The notes: generated from the sequence alone by a model not told the origin. DNA of 38,252 nt from Deltaproteobacteria bacterium (GCA_021848385.1 JAJZUQ010000026.1:1-38252); one strand, 5' to 3'; positions 9,365 to 17,368 are shown, numbered from the stretch's first letter. Numbers and translations are program-made.

Positions 9365-9405
9365 TAAAAAAAGCCGGCAACCTGGCAAACGGGCCTGTTC
9401 TCACG

Positions 9406-11028
9406 TCACAGAATGAAATCGGTGGAAAGGAAGTTCGAGCGTCGCTCCCGGACGATCCGGTCAATGAGGGCCTTGTTCGCCTCCACTTCTTTTGCCGCCA
9501 CCATGGTCCTGATGGAAAAGGCGCGCAGGGCGTCGGAAACGGAGAGGGTCCCCACTGCGGAATCCTTCCGGCCGGTGAAGGGAAAGATATCGGGGCCCCG
9601 CTGGCACTGGCTGTTCAGGTTGACCCGGCAGACCTGGTTGACCAGCGGGTCGATGAGGCGGGCCAGTTGTTCCGCGTCCCGGCCGAACAGGCTCACCTGC
9701 TGGCCGTAATCGGACTCGACGATGTAGCGGATCGGGGTTTCAAGGTCCTCGAAGGGGACCACCGGAATGACCGGCCCGAACTGCTCCTCCCGGTAGAGGC
9801 GCATCCCCTCGTCAACGGGGTAAACGACGGCAGGAGAGAAGAAACTCTCCCGCACCATACCTCCCCCTTTGTTGATAACCCTGGCCCCCCGCTCTATTGC
9901 ATCAGTCACAATGCCGGTCAGGTAAACCGGCTTGTCAGGCTCCGGCAGGGGGGTCACCATCACCCCCGGCTGCCACGGCATCCCCCCCGCGAGGTTGTTG
10001 ACGGCCACAGCGAGGCGAGCGACAAACTCGTCGGCGACGTCGGTATGAACAAAGATGATCTTCAGGGCGGTGCAGCGCTGGCCGTTGAACGACAGGCTGC
10101 CGGAGATGCACTCCGCCACCGCCAGGTCCAGATCCGCATCGGGAAGAACGATGGCGGGATTTTTCGCCTCCAGTCCGAGCGCGAGTCTGAGGCGGTGGGG
10201 TTTGGGATGGGCTTTCTGCAGGGCATCGGCAGCGGTGCTCGTGCCGATGAAGGCGAGCACGTCAACCCGGCCGTCCGCCATGAGTGGCGGTGTCACGGTC
10301 CGGCCGGCACCATAGACCGTGTTCACCACGCCAGCGGGGAACGCCTCCCGGAAGGCATCCAGGAGCGGCTGAAACAGCAGCACGCCATGGCGGGGGGGCT
10401 TGAGGACGGTCGTATTCCCCATGATGAGGGCAGGAATCAGAGTGGTGAAGGTCTCGTTCAGCGGGTAATTGTAAGGCCCCATGCAAAGCGCCACCCCCAG
10501 CGGAGCACGGCGGACCTGACCGACAATCCCCTGAGCGATGGTGAAACGGGAAGAGACCCGGTCCAGCTCCTTGAGGGCATCAATGGTGTCCGTGATGTAG
10601 TCGATGGTCCGGTCGAACTCCTTCTCTGCATCCTTGAGGGTTTTGCCGATCTCCCACATGAGGAGGCGCACCACCTCGTCCCGCACCCCCTTCATCCGCC
10701 GGGCAAACTCCTGAACGCAGACAATCCGCCCCGCTACCGACATGGTCGGCCATGCGCCCCGCCCGCAGTCGTATGCCCGGGCCGCCGCATCCAGGGCGGT
10801 CAGCGACTCTTCGGGAGTGAGGAGCGGAAACCGGCCAACCAGCTGCCGCTCACACCCCGAGGCTGTCCGTATACAGACCGGCGACCGGACCTCCTGGAAC
10901 GGGCCTCCCCACTGGCGCATCCGGCCATCGACAAGGTAGCCCGTCTGCTCCAGCGGCTCATTCAGCCTGTACCGCTCCGGAATATCCGCTACCGCCGGGA
11001 AAAACCCATCATGACTGGCATGTTCCAT
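9406..11028 (-). CDS. gapN: NADP-dependent glyceraldehyde-3-phosphate dehydrogenase-like aldehyde dehydrogenase
   Basis: A 540-residue aldehyde dehydrogenase superfamily member, closest in appearance to non-phosphorylating GapN, which oxidises glyceraldehyde 3-phosphate to 3-phosphoglycerate with NADP. Visible are GPYNYPLNETFTTLIPALIM with the conserved asparagine, FIGTSTAADALQ (cofactor loop), LGLEAKNPAIV with the general-base glutamate, and SLSFNGQRCTALK with the catalytic cysteine. The C-terminal EEQFGPVIPVVPF is typical. It is somewhat longer than bacterial GapN (about 475), mostly at the N terminus. The start at 11028 is preferred because a G-rich Shine-Dalgarno tract precedes it. The substrate is inferred from family only. 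It is monocistronic as far as seen. Confidence 0.8.
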   Translation of the reverse strand: MEHASHDGFFPAVADIPERYRLNEPLEQTGYLVDGRMRQWGGPFQEVRSPVCIRTASGCERQLVGRFPLLTPEESLTALDAAARAYDCGRGAWPTMSVAGRIVCVQEFARRMKGVRDEVVRLLMWEIGKTLKDAEKEFDRTIDYITDTIDALKELDRVSSRFTIAQGIVGQVRRAPLGVALCMGPYNYPLNETFTTLIPALIMGNTTVLKPPRHGVLLFQPLLDAFREAFPAGVVNTVYGAGRTVTPPLMADGRVDVLAFIGTSTAADALQKAHPKPHRLRLALGLEAKNPAIVLPDADLDLAVAECISGSLSFNGQRCTALKIIFVHTDVADEFVARLAVAVNNLAGGMPWQPGVMVTPLPEPDKPVYLTGIVTDAIERGARVINKGGGMVRESFFSPAVVYPVDEGMRLYREEQFGPVIPVVPFEDLETPIRYIVESDYGQQVSLFGRDAEQLARLIDPLVNQVCRVNLNSQCQRGPDIFPFTGRKDSAVGTLSVSDALRAFSIRTMVAAKEVEANKALIDRIVRERRSNFLSTDFIL

Positions 11029-11134
11029 ACTCGCCCCCCCTATTGACCTGTTTCGTGCACTCATCCACATGGTAACCTACGCAAAACAAAAGAATTTTTT
11101 TGTTTACGCAGACAGGACATCCATGTTACTCTTA

Positions 11135-11148
11135 CTAAAATATTTTAG
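11135..11148. promoter_or_regulatory. Perfect 14-bp AT-rich palindrome in a divergent promoter region
   Basis: CTAAAATATTTTAG lies between gapN (minus) and the zinc-ribbon gene (plus). It could be a dimeric regulator site or overlapping -10 elements (TAAAAT on both strands). Confidence 0.4.
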
Positions 11149-11167
11149 CGTCAATTAAATGGTCCCC

Positions 11168-11410
11168 ATGCACCTCGAATTTCACAAAATCGCAGAAGAA
11201 GAAATCCCCACCGTCATCGCCGAATGCGATGCATGCGGCGGTGTCATCAAGATTCCCGAACGCGACTTCCTCCTGAGCCGCCCCCTCGACTGCTCCAGCT
11301 GTCACCACCAGCGCTACCTCAGTTACCGGGAGTATGTTACCCTCGCCGACGCCTTCGCCGCCCAGCTCCTCAATTATACCATCGCCCGCTTAAACCGAAA
11401 CGAACAGTAA
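11168..11410 (+). CDS. Small zinc-ribbon-like hypothetical protein
   Basis: An 80-residue protein with a C-x2-C (CDAC) and a second C-x2-C (CSSC, followed by HH) about 25 residues apart, which would fit one zinc site. I do not recognise a named family. Two in-frame ATGs (11159 and 11168) are possible. Neither has a good Shine-Dalgarno sequence; the second is chosen because the first would sit very close to the AT-rich palindrome. It lies divergently from gapN and 62 nt upstream of the Smr gene. Codon use resembles neighbouring genes. Confidence 0.6.
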   Translation: MHLEFHKIAEEEIPTVIAECDACGGVIKIPERDFLLSRPLDCSSCHHQRYLSYREYVTLADAFAAQLLNYTIARLNRNEQ

Positions 11411-11432
11411 TCCCCCCTGCACAATGTGAACG

Positions 11433-11461
11433 TTGGACAGCCTGCATGAAGATGGTATAGA
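11433..11461 (+). promoter_or_regulatory. Promoter of the smr-mutY-like pair, giving a near-leaderless mRNA
   Basis: TTGGAC (11433-11438), a 17-nt spacer and TATAGA (11456-11461). The start site would fall around 11468, some 5 nt before the ATG at 11473, and no Shine-Dalgarno sequence is seen. Confidence 0.55.
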
Positions 11462-11472
11462 CTGCCTGCATT

Positions 11473-11787
11473 ATGGATGACAACGCATCGGATGAAATCG
11501 CCGTACAACTTCCCATCGATGGAGAACTCGACCTCCACACCTTCCGGCCTGGGGAGATGAAGGAGCTGATCCCCGTCTACCTGGATGAATGCCGCCGGAG
11601 GGGAATATTCTCCGTGCGCATCGTCCATGGCAAGGGGATCGGCAACCTGCGTCGCACGGTGCACGCCATCCTGGAAAAGCTGCCGGCAGTGGCCGCCTTC
11701 CGGCTGGCCGGTTCGGAGGAAGGTGGCTGGGGTGCCACCCTGGTGGAACTCCGGCAACTCGACGGTGAGGAATCCCATGGCAGTTGA
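11473..11787 (+). CDS. Smr-domain protein
   Basis: A 104-residue stand-alone Smr domain, the DNA/RNA nuclease-like module also found at the C terminus of MutS2. Diagnostic motifs are LDLH (residues 19-22) and HGKG with IGNLR, spaced as in the family. It has no other domain. It overlaps the MutY-like gene downstream by 11 nt, so the two are translationally coupled and may both serve nucleic acid repair, which is an inference from context. Its mRNA may be nearly leaderless. Confidence 0.85.
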   Translation: MDDNASDEIAVQLPIDGELDLHTFRPGEMKELIPVYLDECRRRGIFSVRIVHGKGIGNLRRTVHAILEKLPAVAAFRLAGSEEGGWGATLVELRQLDGEESHGS

Positions 11788-12628
11788 ACCGAAACGGCGC
11801 GCCGCGTCAATCCGGCTGACACCGGACCAGATCGCGGCATTCCGCACCCTCATCTACGACCACTACCGGGCCAACCCGCGCCCCCTCCCCTGGCGGGGCA
11901 CCACCGATCCCTACGCCATCCTCGCCTCCGAAATCATGCTCCAGCAGACTCAGGTGGACCGTGTCCGGGAGAAATACGTCGCGTTCCTTGCAGCCTTCCC
12001 CGACATCGCCAACCTGGCGGCAGCGCCTCTAGCGGAAGTCCTCACCGCCTGGCAGGGTCTCGGCTACAACCGACGCGCCATCGCCCTGCACCGCTGCGCC
12101 CAGACAGTTATGGCAGAGCATGACGGCCTTCTCCCCGCCGAGGTTGCCACGCTGGAAACGCTGCCGGGGATCGGTCCCTACACCGCCCGGGCCGTCGCCG
12201 CCTTCGCCTTCCACCAGCCGACGGTCTTCATCGAAACCAACATTCGCACCGTCTTCATCCACCAGTTCTGCCGCGACCGGCACGGCGTCCACGACCGGGA
12301 CATCCTCCCCCTGGTGGAGCAGACCCTCGACCGGGACAACCCCCGCGACTGGTACTTCGCCCTCATGGATTACGGCGTCATGCTGAAAAAGGCCCACCCC
12401 AACCCGGGGCGCCGCAGCGCCCACCACGTCCGCCAGTCCCCCTTCAAGGGGTCGAATCGGGAACTGAGGAGCCGCATTCTCAAACAGGTGCTGGCCGTCC
12501 CGGCGTGCACCGCCGCCGAAATTGCCGTGATGCTCGGGGTGGAACCAGCGACAGTGGAAAAGAACCTGGTACAGCTGTCCAGGGAAGGATTCATCGTCGA
12601 ACGGGACGGATGCCATTTCATAGGGTAA
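11777..12628 (+). CDS. MutY-like HhH-GPD DNA glycosylase lacking the Fe-S cluster
   Basis: A 283-residue base-excision-repair glycosylase. E52 in SEIMLQQTQV matches the MutY catalytic glutamate. The helix-hairpin-helix is LETLPGIGPYTARAV (126-140), and ALMDYGVMLKK is the MutY-like block before the cluster region. Two oddities appear. The four-cysteine Fe-S motif that should follow is absent. The HhH-GPD aspartate (LDGNVKRV in MutY) is replaced by E153 in IETNIRTV. A winged-helix-like C-terminal region replaces the MutT-like domain. The ATG at 11777 follows GGTGAGG and overlaps the Smr gene. Adenine specificity is not proven. Confidence 0.8.
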   Translation: MAVEPKRRAASIRLTPDQIAAFRTLIYDHYRANPRPLPWRGTTDPYAILASEIMLQQTQVDRVREKYVAFLAAFPDIANLAAAPLAEVLTAWQGLGYNRRAIALHRCAQTVMAEHDGLLPAEVATLETLPGIGPYTARAVAAFAFHQPTVFIETNIRTVFIHQFCRDRHGVHDRDILPLVEQTLDRDNPRDWYFALMDYGVMLKKAHPNPGRRSAHHVRQSPFKGSNRELRSRILKQVLAVPACTAAEIAVMLGVEPATVEKNLVQLSREGFIVERDGCHFIG

Positions 12629-12679
12629 ACTGAAGAAAAGAGAACCTCAACGGAAACCACCGCAGAAGGAGATACGCAT

Positions 12680-13456
12680 ATGGAACGGAAAACCGCCCAA
12701 CCCGACAAATGGCCGACGGCACGACACTACGGAAGGATTCTCCCCATCGCAGCGGTTGCGCTGGCCCTGATTGCCGCCATGAGCCTGGTGGCGGCCGGCT
12801 TCGGTACCCGCCTCGGTTTCTGGCACTTCCGCACCGGCTTTGCCATCCTGAAATACGGCGCCTACGGCGGTTTGCTCAGCACCATGCTGGCGCTGGTGGC
12901 AGCGATTGTCGCATTCAAGGGGAAGTTCATTCCCGGCTTCGTCCTCTCCCTCATCGCCCTGGCCATAGGGATAACCGTCTTTGCCCTCCCCTTCTCCTGG
13001 CAATTGATTGCCAAAAAAATGCCGCATATCCACGACATTACCACGGACATCGTCAATCCGCCCCGCTTCGTCGCCATCCTCCCTCTCCGTGCCAATGCCA
13101 CTAATCCGGCCGAGTACGGCGGCCCCGATGTTGCCGCAAAACAGCGGGCAGCCTATCCCGACGTGAAGACCCTCGTCCTCAACGTACCGTCCACTCAGTC
13201 CTTCGCCCTGGCTCTCGATGCGGCGCACAAGATGGGATGGCGGGTCATCGCCGCCATTCCGGCCGAAGGAAGGATCGAAGCGACAGACACCACCTTCTGG
13301 TTCGGCTTCACCGACGACATCGTCGTCCGGATCACCCCCGCCGGCAACCGCTCCCTGGTTGACGTCCGCTCCGTCTCCCGGGTCGGCATCAGCGACGTGG
13401 GGACCAATGCCCGGCGCATACGGAGCTTTCTGAAGAAACTGGAGGGAAGCAACTGA
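12680..13456 (+). CDS. DUF1499 membrane protein
   Basis: A 258-residue protein with three predicted membrane segments (about residues 22-41, 53-75 and 82-104), then a soluble DUF1499 domain beginning around the conserved IHDITTDIVNPPRF and ending FLKKLEG. Function is unknown. A strong AAGGAG precedes the ATG. It lies 51 nt after the MutY-like gene and may be on the same transcript, which would end at the terminator at 13696. Confidence 0.85.
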   Translation: MERKTAQPDKWPTARHYGRILPIAAVALALIAAMSLVAAGFGTRLGFWHFRTGFAILKYGAYGGLLSTMLALVAAIVAFKGKFIPGFVLSLIALAIGITVFALPFSWQLIAKKMPHIHDITTDIVNPPRFVAILPLRANATNPAEYGGPDVAAKQRAAYPDVKTLVLNVPSTQSFALALDAAHKMGWRVIAAIPAEGRIEATDTTFWFGFTDDIVVRITPAGNRSLVDVRSVSRVGISDVGTNARRIRSFLKKLEGSN

Positions 13457-13695
13457 GAGGCCGCGTTGATTCGGAAAATGGCCATCCACACAGTTCCGGA
13501 CTTCCGTCGCGGTCTCGGGAATGGAGGGAAAGCCCGAGCGGCGAGCGGACACCCGCCGGAATTCTCCATAACGAGCATGCTCGATGCGGCACCACATGCT
13601 CTTCCGGCTGCCATCGGTCAGGGCCCGCAGCGAAGCGCCGACCGCAACGGACAAGACCGCGACGGATGTCCCTGTCCCTTACAAATCCCCGAAAA
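13457..13695 (+). other. 239-nt stretch between DUF1499 gene and its terminator
   Basis: No convincing gene was found. It holds a 12-bp palindrome CGAGCATGCTCG (13572-13583). It would be the 3' UTR of the upstream gene, or could hide a short RNA. Confidence 0.3.
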
Positions 13696-13737
13696 AAGGG
13701 GGAGGTGGCAACGAGCCACCTCCCCCTTCGTATTTTT
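13696..13737 (+). terminator. Strong terminator on the plus strand
   Basis: A perfect 14-bp stem, AAGGGGGAGGTGGC and its complement, with a 5-nt loop (13696-13728), followed by CGTATTTTT. The remaining 170 nt up to msrA hold only a small hairpin, CGGAT-GTT-ATCCG, before TTTTT at 13864-13882. Confidence 0.88.
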
Positions 13738-13907
13738 AAAGCAAACCGCACATCATTCTTGAACGCGGAAGAATCAGAAAAAACCGGGATAACTGCGGAT
13801 CAGGCACGACATCAACCGACCCCCCTTTTGTAAAGCTAAACTCCTTGGTTTATCCTCCTTGATCGGATGTTATCCGCTTTTTCCGCGTCCAATTCCTGCC
13901 TGTGGCC

Positions 13908-14528
13908 TCAATGCCCCGCGGCAGCTCCCCAAAGCTCCTTGAGCCGCCGGTCCCGGCCGCATCCCCAGCGGTAGTACTTGTAGCGGAGCGGATTCTTCCT
14001 GTAGTAGTGCTGGTGGTAATCCTCGGCGGGATAAAAAGTACTGGCGGCGGTGATCTCCGTGAAGATCGGCCCCTTGAACAGCTTGCTCTTCTCCAACGCT
14101 GCTTTTGAGGCAAGAGCCAGGCGACGCTGCTCCGCGCTGTGGTAGAAGATGGCGCTCCGGTACTGGTGCCCAACATCGCAGAACTGGCGGTCTTTGACGG
14201 TCGGGTCGATGTTGTGCCAGAAGACGTCTAGGAGTTTCTCGTAGGATATGCGGGCAGGATCGTACACCACCTGCACCGATTCGGCGTGACCGGTACCGCC
14301 GGCGGAGACCTCCTCGTAGGTGGGGTTCTTCTTCTGGCCGCCGGTGTAGCCGGAGGTAACTGAAATCACACCTGGAAGCTCGTCGAAGGGGTGTTCCATG
14401 CACCAGAAACAGCCCCCCGAGAAGGTCGCCGTCTCCTGCTTCGGCGCCGCGGCAATTGCCGGTCCGGCGATGGAGAACAGTGGCAGGACGAGGCTGACAA
14501 CGATGTACCGCACGACGTTGCATTTCAT
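13908..14528 (-). CDS. msrA: Exported peptide methionine-(S)-sulfoxide reductase
   Basis: A 206-residue MsrA that repairs methionine-S-sulfoxide in proteins. An N-terminal signal peptide (hydrophobic stretch up to about residue 28, ending AIAAA) suggests a periplasmic form. The catalytic motif is GCFWC with C40. SGYTGGQKKNPTYEEVSAG, HAESVQV and the terminal resolving cysteine in WGCGRDRRLKELWG are present. The ATG at 14528 is preferred over a GTG at 14534. No msrB is adjacent. It lies 61 nt after the glycosyltransferase gene on the same strand. Confidence 0.95.
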   Translation of the reverse strand: MKCNVVRYIVVSLVLPLFSIAGPAIAAAPKQETATFSGGCFWCMEHPFDELPGVISVTSGYTGGQKKNPTYEEVSAGGTGHAESVQVVYDPARISYEKLLDVFWHNIDPTVKDRQFCDVGHQYRSAIFYHSAEQRRLALASKAALEKSKLFKGPIFTEITAASTFYPAEDYHQHYYRKNPLRYKYYRWGCGRDRRLKELWGAAAGH

Positions 14529-14589
14529 AGACACCTACCCCCCCACAAAACTTTCTGTCGTGAGAAGGATAGCCCGGATGCTCACAATC

Positions 14590-15735
14590 TCAAGTAGGGG
14601 GGACCATTTCCTCCATCCGGCCGCCGGGGAGGAGACGGTAGAGATGACCGCGCCAGCGGACCCGGTTTCCGAGGAAGGCGAGCCCCCAGGTGGCGAAGGC
14701 AAGCCCATCCCGGACGGGGAGGAGCCAGAGCCAGCGGGGGAGGATATTGTCGCGGAGGAAGGCGCGACTATAGATGGTCGCCACAGTACAGCGGACCAGA
14801 TAGAGAAGCAGGGCGGCGGCAGGGCCGGCCGGCGAGCAGCCAGCGACCAGAAGGGCAAGGCAGGCCGCCGGAAACGGCTGGGTGATTCCTGAGGCGAAGT
14901 AGCCGCCGGGACGGGAAACCCGCATGGTACGGGCCCAACGAAGCTGCCGGGACAGGATATTTGCCAGGCTCTCCCGGTGCATGACGCTCTCGACGAAACA
15001 GTCGGACAGCTCGATCCGCCACCCCGCCCGGTGCACCTTGTTCCCCAGCTGGTAGTCGTCCGCCAGGTAGTCGACCAGCGCCCCGAACCCGCCAATGGAC
15101 GCCAGCGCCTCCCGTCGTACCGCCATGGAGGCGCCAAGGGCGAAGGATAACCCCTCCAGCCTAAGGGCGACCATGACGTTGGGGACCATCTCGGCGGTGA
15201 ACCCCATCGCCTCGATGGCGCAGGCCGTCCCTTCGAAGCGGGAGGTGCGATAGAGCGACGTGACGAGGCCGACGGCGGGATCGGCAAAGGGGGCACAGAC
15301 CTCCCGCAGGTAGCGCTCCCCCACCCGGATGTCGCTGTCGCAGACGATGACGATGTCATGTTTCGCCCGGGGAAAGGCGTTCATCAGGTTGCAGACCTTG
15401 TAGTTGGGGCCGTAAATGCGGTCGTCGATCACGAGTTCGATGTCGTGGGAAGGATAGGCCGCCATCAGCTCCCGGATCACCGGGATCACCGGATCGCTGT
15501 CCGAAGCGCAGGCGAAGACGATCTGGTAGCAGGGGTAATCCTGACGACAGAAGGAGGCAAAATTCCCCAGGCTGTCGGCATCCATCCCCTTCACCGGCTT
15601 CAGGATAGTGACCGGCGGCGCATGGTCGGCAGCCTCCCGACGCCGGCCGAAATACGCCCGACCGCACATGAGGGCGATCAGGGCATAGGCCAGGGGGGGG
15701 AGAATGATGATAAATGGGAGCATGGAGCGGAGCAC
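14590..15735 (-). CDS. HpnI/ceramide-glucosyltransferase-like glycosyltransferase
   Basis: A 381-residue membrane glycosyltransferase resembling GT21 enzymes such as ceramide glucosyltransferase and the hopanoid-associated HpnI. It has an N-terminal membrane anchor, then PPVTILKPVKGMD, the nucleotide-sugar aspartates in VIDDR and VCDSDI, YLADDYQLG, and the RQLRWARTMR motif near residue 265, with several C-terminal membrane helices. The start codon is uncertain. GTG at 15735 has AGGA 6 nt upstream, while an ATG at 15723 lacks one. No other hopanoid genes are near, so the HpnI assignment is by family resemblance. Confidence 0.75.
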   Translation of the reverse strand: MLRSMLPFIIILPPLAYALIALMCGRAYFGRRREAADHAPPVTILKPVKGMDADSLGNFASFCRQDYPCYQIVFACASDSDPVIPVIRELMAAYPSHDIELVIDDRIYGPNYKVCNLMNAFPRAKHDIVIVCDSDIRVGERYLREVCAPFADPAVGLVTSLYRTSRFEGTACAIEAMGFTAEMVPNVMVALRLEGLSFALGASMAVRREALASIGGFGALVDYLADDYQLGNKVHRAGWRIELSDCFVESVMHRESLANILSRQLRWARTMRVSRPGGYFASGITQPFPAACLALLVAGCSPAGPAAALLLYLVRCTVATIYSRAFLRDNILPRWLWLLPVRDGLAFATWGLAFLGNRVRWRGHLYRLLPGGRMEEMVPPT

Positions 15736-15831
15736 GGCAGGTCCTGGTGTTGGTTTTTTTCAGGCCGGATCGGTTCAGAAGGGGATACTACGACAGGGAT
15801 GACGCCCATGTAAAGCAATTTGCGGAATGTC

Positions 15832-16431
15832 CTACCGGAGGTCTCCCCGCGACTGGCGGGTTCTCTGCACCATAAGGCGGAAGAGTGCTTCCAGACCCGT
15901 CTGGACGGCGGGCGATTCGATGATCCCGAGCGCCCTGGCAATGGCTTCGAACGTCGCCAGCCCGTCGGGATGGTTTTCCCGGCGGAGTCCCCACTCGGTC
16001 GGTGCCCCCTGGGGAAGCCGGACCATTTCGGCATGGTCGAGACCGGGAAGCCGGCGCCCCATTCTGGAGGCTTGACGCCAGGTGCCGTCAGGAACAACCA
16101 GGGTGACGGGACGGTCGTCCCTGTCCAGCAGGCACCTGCTGAGGACGGGGACATCCTCGCCGGGGAAAAGGAGAAGCGTCCTCCGTTCGGGGACATCCAG
16201 GTCGCTGAAATCGAGGGGACGGTCCTGGTGGCCGTGGATACGCAACTCGCTGTTGGAGAGCGCTTCGAGAGCCAGCGGGCCGGTTGCCGTGGTTTTTATC
16301 CATTCGCGATGATGCATCACGAGGACAATCCGGGTTGACAGGTCATACCGGGGAATCGACGAGCAGACGCAAAGGTCATTAAGCATCCGGCATCGCAGAC
16401 AACGTTCACTTCGTTTCGATCTTGTACCCAT
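15832..16431 (-). CDS. DTW-domain protein, tRNA-uridine aminocarboxypropyltransferase (TapT-like)
   Basis: A 199-residue DTW-domain protein. The family includes E. coli TapT, which adds an aminocarboxypropyl group to uridine 47 of tRNA (acp3U). Visible are an N-terminal cysteine cluster CLRC...CVC, the STRIVLVMHHREW block, and the signature VPDGTWRQASRM near residue 115. Length is normal. The ATG at 16431 has no good Shine-Dalgarno sequence and lies 2 nt after the stop codon of a relic of a rhomboid-like gene. It was probably once translated by coupling to that gene, which is now separated from it by an island. Confidence 0.88.
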   Translation of the reverse strand: MGTRSKRSERCLRCRMLNDLCVCSSIPRYDLSTRIVLVMHHREWIKTTATGPLALEALSNSELRIHGHQDRPLDFSDLDVPERRTLLLFPGEDVPVLSRCLLDRDDRPVTLVVPDGTWRQASRMGRRLPGLDHAEMVRLPQGAPTEWGLRRENHPDGLATFEAIARALGIIESPAVQTGLEALFRLMVQRTRQSRGDLR

Positions 16432-16433
16432 AC

Positions 16434-16473
16434 TTATTTCACACACTCGTGGTTGAAGATATGCTCCTGGCAG
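16434..16473 (-). pseudogene. Relic 3' end of a rhomboid-like gene (left direct repeat)
   Basis: Minus-strand codons read CQEHIFNHECVK then TAA, close to the C terminus CQEHIFSHEHVKG of the intact gene at 17851. Nucleotides 16438-16473 match 17858-17893 at 33 of 36 positions. Homology stops at the codon before the first C. The stop lies 2 nt before the DTW gene. Confidence 0.75.
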
Positions 16474-16483
16474 AAACGGAAGG

Positions 16484-16531
16484 GGGTCGCGTCTCCAAAC
16501 TTGAGATTTGGAGACGCGACCCTTTTCTTTT
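16484..16531 (+). terminator. 16-bp perfect hairpin with T tract and no plus-strand gene before it
   Basis: GGGTCGCGTCTCCAAA (16484-16499) and its exact complement (16507-16522) enclose a 7-nt loop, followed by TTTTCTTTTA. It reads as a plus-strand terminator, but every gene for 2.5 kb upstream is on the minus strand. Confidence 0.7.
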
Positions 16532-16550
16532 ACTTAAAACTGCAAAATCT

Positions 16551-16614
16551 GTAACCCCCCTGCTTCGCTTCGCTCGCTTCCCCCGTTATCTAAGGGGGGA
16601 TTTAAGGGGGGGTA
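16551..16614. repeat. C/G-run inverted repeat, possible dispersed element
   Basis: TAACCCCCC at one end answers GGGGGGTA at the other. Inside are CCCCC-GTTATCTAA-GGGGG and a repeated AAGGGGGG. It resembles miniature dispersed repeats found between genes in many bacteria. No second copy was found here. Confidence 0.45.
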
Positions 16615-16708
16615 TGACGCGCACTTATTGGATCAATCAGAGACTTTTGCAAGAGGCTCTCATATCAGGAATTTTTCTGACACACAAACCACACGCGACA
16701 CAGCAAGT

Positions 16709-17065
16709 TTATAGAAACACCCGATAATCTCCGACATGAAGAGCTTCGGCAAGCTTTCTGGCTCGTTCCCTGCCGATCTGCCGTTTGCCGTTCTCCATTT
16801 CGGAGATATGCCGCTGCGGAATGCCGGTCAACTCGGCAAGCCCCCGTTGCGTGACCCCTTCACGGTAACGCGCTCCCCGAAGTGCCGCACCAAGAGGATT
16901 TGCCACGTATTCAGGAAAAGCCTCTTCCACAGTTACCGATTCCGACGCCTCACGCAGTCCCAGACCCTTCGCCATCTCCCGGAGTTTCAGGATGCTCGCA
17001 CGAGGACCGATGAACCGAGCCTCGCATGATGGTTCAATAGGGCGCTTTTTCGTGTGTTCCAACAT
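16709..17065 (-). CDS. XRE-type antitoxin (partner of the RelE-like toxin)
   Basis: A 118-residue protein with a C-terminal helix-turn-helix: the LRGARYREGVTQRGLAELTG and IPQRHISEMENGKRQIG stretches around residues 66-103 are typical of XRE/HigA-type antitoxins. Its N-terminal half would wrap the toxin. The ATG at 17065 lies inside the toxin gene, overlapping its end by 32 nt, so the order is toxin then antitoxin as in higBA. It probably represses its own promoter upstream of the toxin. It is part of the island between direct repeats. Confidence 0.85.
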   Translation of the reverse strand: MLEHTKKRPIEPSCEARFIGPRASILKLREMAKGLGLREASESVTVEEAFPEYVANPLGAALRGARYREGVTQRGLAELTGIPQRHISEMENGKRQIGRERARKLAEALHVGDYRVFL

Positions 17066-17312
17066 AAATGACCTCCACAAGCCGAACTTTTCCGCCAATC
17101 TCCTGCCAGACAGCAACATAGGTGGGCTTCCCCTTTTTGACGTGGCAATGATGAGTCTTTGTCCCCAGTTTGCCGTAATTTGGCCAGTCACCACGCACAG
17201 GTCCGCTTCTCATTATTTCATGCAACAGGAAGAGGAGTGCCCCTCGAACCGGATCGGGCAGTTTCTCCTTCTGCTTATCAGCTTTGCGGGAAAGCACTAC
17301 TGTCCATGCCAT
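17034..17312 (-). CDS. RelE/HigB-like toxin
   Basis: A 92-residue basic protein of the RelE/ParE superfamily, a group of ribosome-dependent mRNA interferases (RelE, HigB) and gyrase poisons (ParE). Visible are the N-terminal helices rich in K/E, GDWPNYGKLGTKTHHCHVKKGKPTYVAVW and the closing strand VRLVEVIYVGTHEKAPY. Its exact target cannot be told from sequence. AAAAAAGG precedes the ATG at 17312 by 8 nt. It overlaps the antitoxin gene downstream. AT-rich sequence with a dyad lies upstream. Confidence 0.85.
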   Translation of the reverse strand: MAWTVVLSRKADKQKEKLPDPVRGALLFLLHEIMRSGPVRGDWPNYGKLGTKTHHCHVKKGKPTYVAVWQEIGGKVRLVEVIYVGTHEKAPY

Positions 17313-17344
17313 AAAATATACCTTTTTTATGTATCACGTCAATT

Positions 17345-17360
17345 CAATAAGGATTTATTG
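17345..17360. promoter_or_regulatory. Dyad upstream of the toxin-antitoxin pair
   Basis: CAATAA-GGAT-TTATTG is a perfect inverted repeat about 33 nt before the toxin start, next to a TTGACG sequence. It is a candidate operator for the XRE antitoxin. Confidence 0.45.
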
Positions 17361-17368
17361 CTTCCAAG

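Noticed and set aside
9366..9405. Terminator after the GapN-like gene
   Set aside because: A run of seven T is present on the minus strand but no stable stem precedes it; the tract partly belongs to the leuB promoter region.
9340..11046. Plus-strand frame of about 570 codons
   Set aside because: It is antisense to the GapN-like gene, with a composition typical of a shadow (rich in G, H, R) and no recognisable domain.
11585..11776. Upstream extension of the MutY-like gene
   Set aside because: It would overlap almost all of the Smr gene. The internal ATG at 11777 has a Shine-Dalgarno sequence and gives the normal N terminus.
12670..12682. Expression-vector-like ribosome binding site before the DUF1499 gene
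   Set aside because: AAGGAGATACGCATATG resembles vector sequence, but the flanks are natural genomic sequence and other genes here also have CATATG starts.
13466..13762. 98-codon frame after the DUF1499 gene
   Set aside because: It runs through a strong terminator, has no Shine-Dalgarno sequence and no family resemblance.
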